Part shown: positions 4,788 through 5,438 of the stretch, piece after piece | Layout: every line of letters starts with the position of its first letter | How positions within the stretch are numbered: the stretch's first letter is position 1 | Assembly: GCA_002431715.1 (NCBI GenBank) | Contig: DJHI01000018.1 | Span: 3,493-8,930 of the forward strand | DNA length: 5,438 bases | DNA from: Armatimonadetes bacterium UBA5829 | GTDB taxonomy: Bacteria > Armatimonadota > UBA5829 | Reading direction: 5' to 3' | Position numbers and translations under genes: made by a program | Notes under the pieces: model-generated | The model's database searches: none | The model's input: only the letters and a program-made list of their open reading frames with translations | Told to the model about the DNA's origin: nothing

Positions 4788-5438
4788 TACTGATCCTTTC
4801 TTTGCTGAAGTGTTTCGCCTTTTCTAATGCCCACCGGCACTATTACGTTTTCAGCCGGCATAAGCGGGTCTTCTATTCTATCGAACAGCCTGTGCAATGC
4901 AGTGCGAGCCATTGCCGGATAGACATCATCCAGACAGGTGATGGTAGGATATGGAAAAAGCGCTGCCGTATAAGACTGCGCCCAGCCGACATAACTCAAG
5001 TCTCGCGGCACTTGGCATCCCATCGCATGAAGCGTGCTTAAAATGATTGCATGATCCGATGTAGTGATAGCAAACAGAGCCGTGGGTTTTGCTTTGAATA
5101 AATCATTTATCAGATCGGGATAAAAGGCTCGTGACTTATGCCTTATCAGCGAAAGATCGGCCTCAAGACCCGCCGCTTCGTGAGCCTGCCGGTAGCCCTC
5201 CATGGGCCCTACCCACGCCACATCCTCGGGAAACTGAACGATCGCGGCAATGCGCTCGTGTCCTGCCTCGATAATCTTCTCGGCGAGCAACCTCCCAAGA
5301 GATACATGATCCGTCTTCACACAGTCCACATCGGATGTCTGCGACTTTGCCGCTAAAAGCACAACCGGCATAACGTTGGCAAGGCTCGTTGCAAGATCAG
5401 GAGAAAAATTACCGGTAAGGATCGCTCCATCGGCTGCA
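4787..5438 (-). CDS. LacI/GalR-type regulator, effector-binding domain; N-terminus beyond window edge
   Basis: The last 216 residues of a transcription regulator with a periplasmic-binding-protein-like ligand domain are visible. The frame is open to the right edge (first complete codon 5437-5435), so the Met at 5371 is internal and not the start: DGAILTG upstream of it is a typical core strand of this fold. Other family signs, numbered from the visible start, are VKTDHVSLGRLLAEKI with AGHERIAAI (40-66), GYRQAHEAAG (81-90), LFAITTSDHA with D128 (121-130), VPRDLSYVGW (143-152, where most members have GFD) and the terminal VPVGIRKGET. The DNA-binding helix-turn-helix is outside the window, so it could be a LacI-type head or a GntR-type head joined to a LacI-type sensor, as in AraR. 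It probably binds a small ligand, often a sugar, and controls the coupled M20 gene and perhaps the genes beyond it. Confidence 0.88.
   Translation of the reverse strand, partial: AADGAILTGNFSPDLATSLANVMPVVLLAAKSQTSDVDCVKTDHVSLGRLLAEKIIEAGHERIAAIVQFPEDVAWVGPMEGYRQAHEAAGLEADLSLIRHKSRAFYPDLINDLFKAKPTALFAITTSDHAIILSTLHAMGCQVPRDLSYVGWAQSYTAALFPYPTITCLDDVYPAMARTALHRLFDRIEDPLMPAENVIVPVGIRKGETLQQRKDQ
4793..4799 (-). promoter_or_regulatory. Ribosome-binding site of the M20 gene inside the regulator coding sequence
   Basis: AAAGGAT on the minus strand lies within the last codons of the regulator, with AGGA 6 bases from the ATG at 4787. Together with the TAATG overlap this supports both the M20 start and re-initiation by ribosomes finishing the regulator. 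Confidence 0.7.

Noticed and set aside
5369..5371. ATG at 5371 as start of the regulator
   Set aside because: The frame remains open to the window edge and the preceding residues (DGAILTG) are part of the conserved ligand-binding fold, so this Met is internal.

Overview
The window reads as one co-directional block of five bacterial genes, all on the minus strand, so transcription runs from high to low coordinates. In transcription order they are: the effector-binding part of a LacI/GalR-type regulator (its N-terminus lies beyond the right edge), an M20-family metallopeptidase/deacylase, a Gfo/Idh/MocA-family NAD(P)-dependent oxidoreductase, a PLP-dependent class III aminotransferase, and the N-terminal 239 residues of a glutamate dehydrogenase (its C-terminus lies beyond the left edge). 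Clear Shine-Dalgarno sequences (GGAG, AAAGGAG, AAAGGAT) precede the genes. This fits a bacterium that uses SD-led initiation and argues against Bacteroidota. I cannot assign a phylum from this sequence. No tRNA, rRNA, CRISPR array, transposase, prophage gene or riboswitch is visible.

Layout: 5438-4787 regulator; 4787-3543 M20 enzyme, joined to the regulator by a TAATG stop/start overlap; 3542-3287 a 256-base gap with three inverted repeats and a short sequence resembling a common dispersed repeat; 3286-2213 oxidoreductase; a 36-base gap; 2176-809 aminotransferase; a 91-base gap with a near-perfect 26-base palindrome and a second inverted repeat just before the next ribosome-binding site; 717-1 glutamate dehydrogenase.

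Working hypothesis (inference): the genes form a regulated catabolic module for an N-acylated or peptide-like amino compound. The M20 enzyme would release the amine or amino acid, the Gfo/Idh/MocA enzyme would oxidise or reduce a hydroxyl/keto group on the carbon skeleton, the aminotransferase would move nitrogen to or from 2-oxoglutarate, and glutamate dehydrogenase would close the nitrogen cycle by interconverting glutamate and 2-oxoglutarate. The regulator would sense a small ligand. The substrate cannot be read from the sequence. Each enzyme family is well known. The less ordinary parts are the gene combination, some active-site substitutions in the aminotransferase, and the structured intergenic regions. 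I did not find convincing evidence of a wholly new kind of system.
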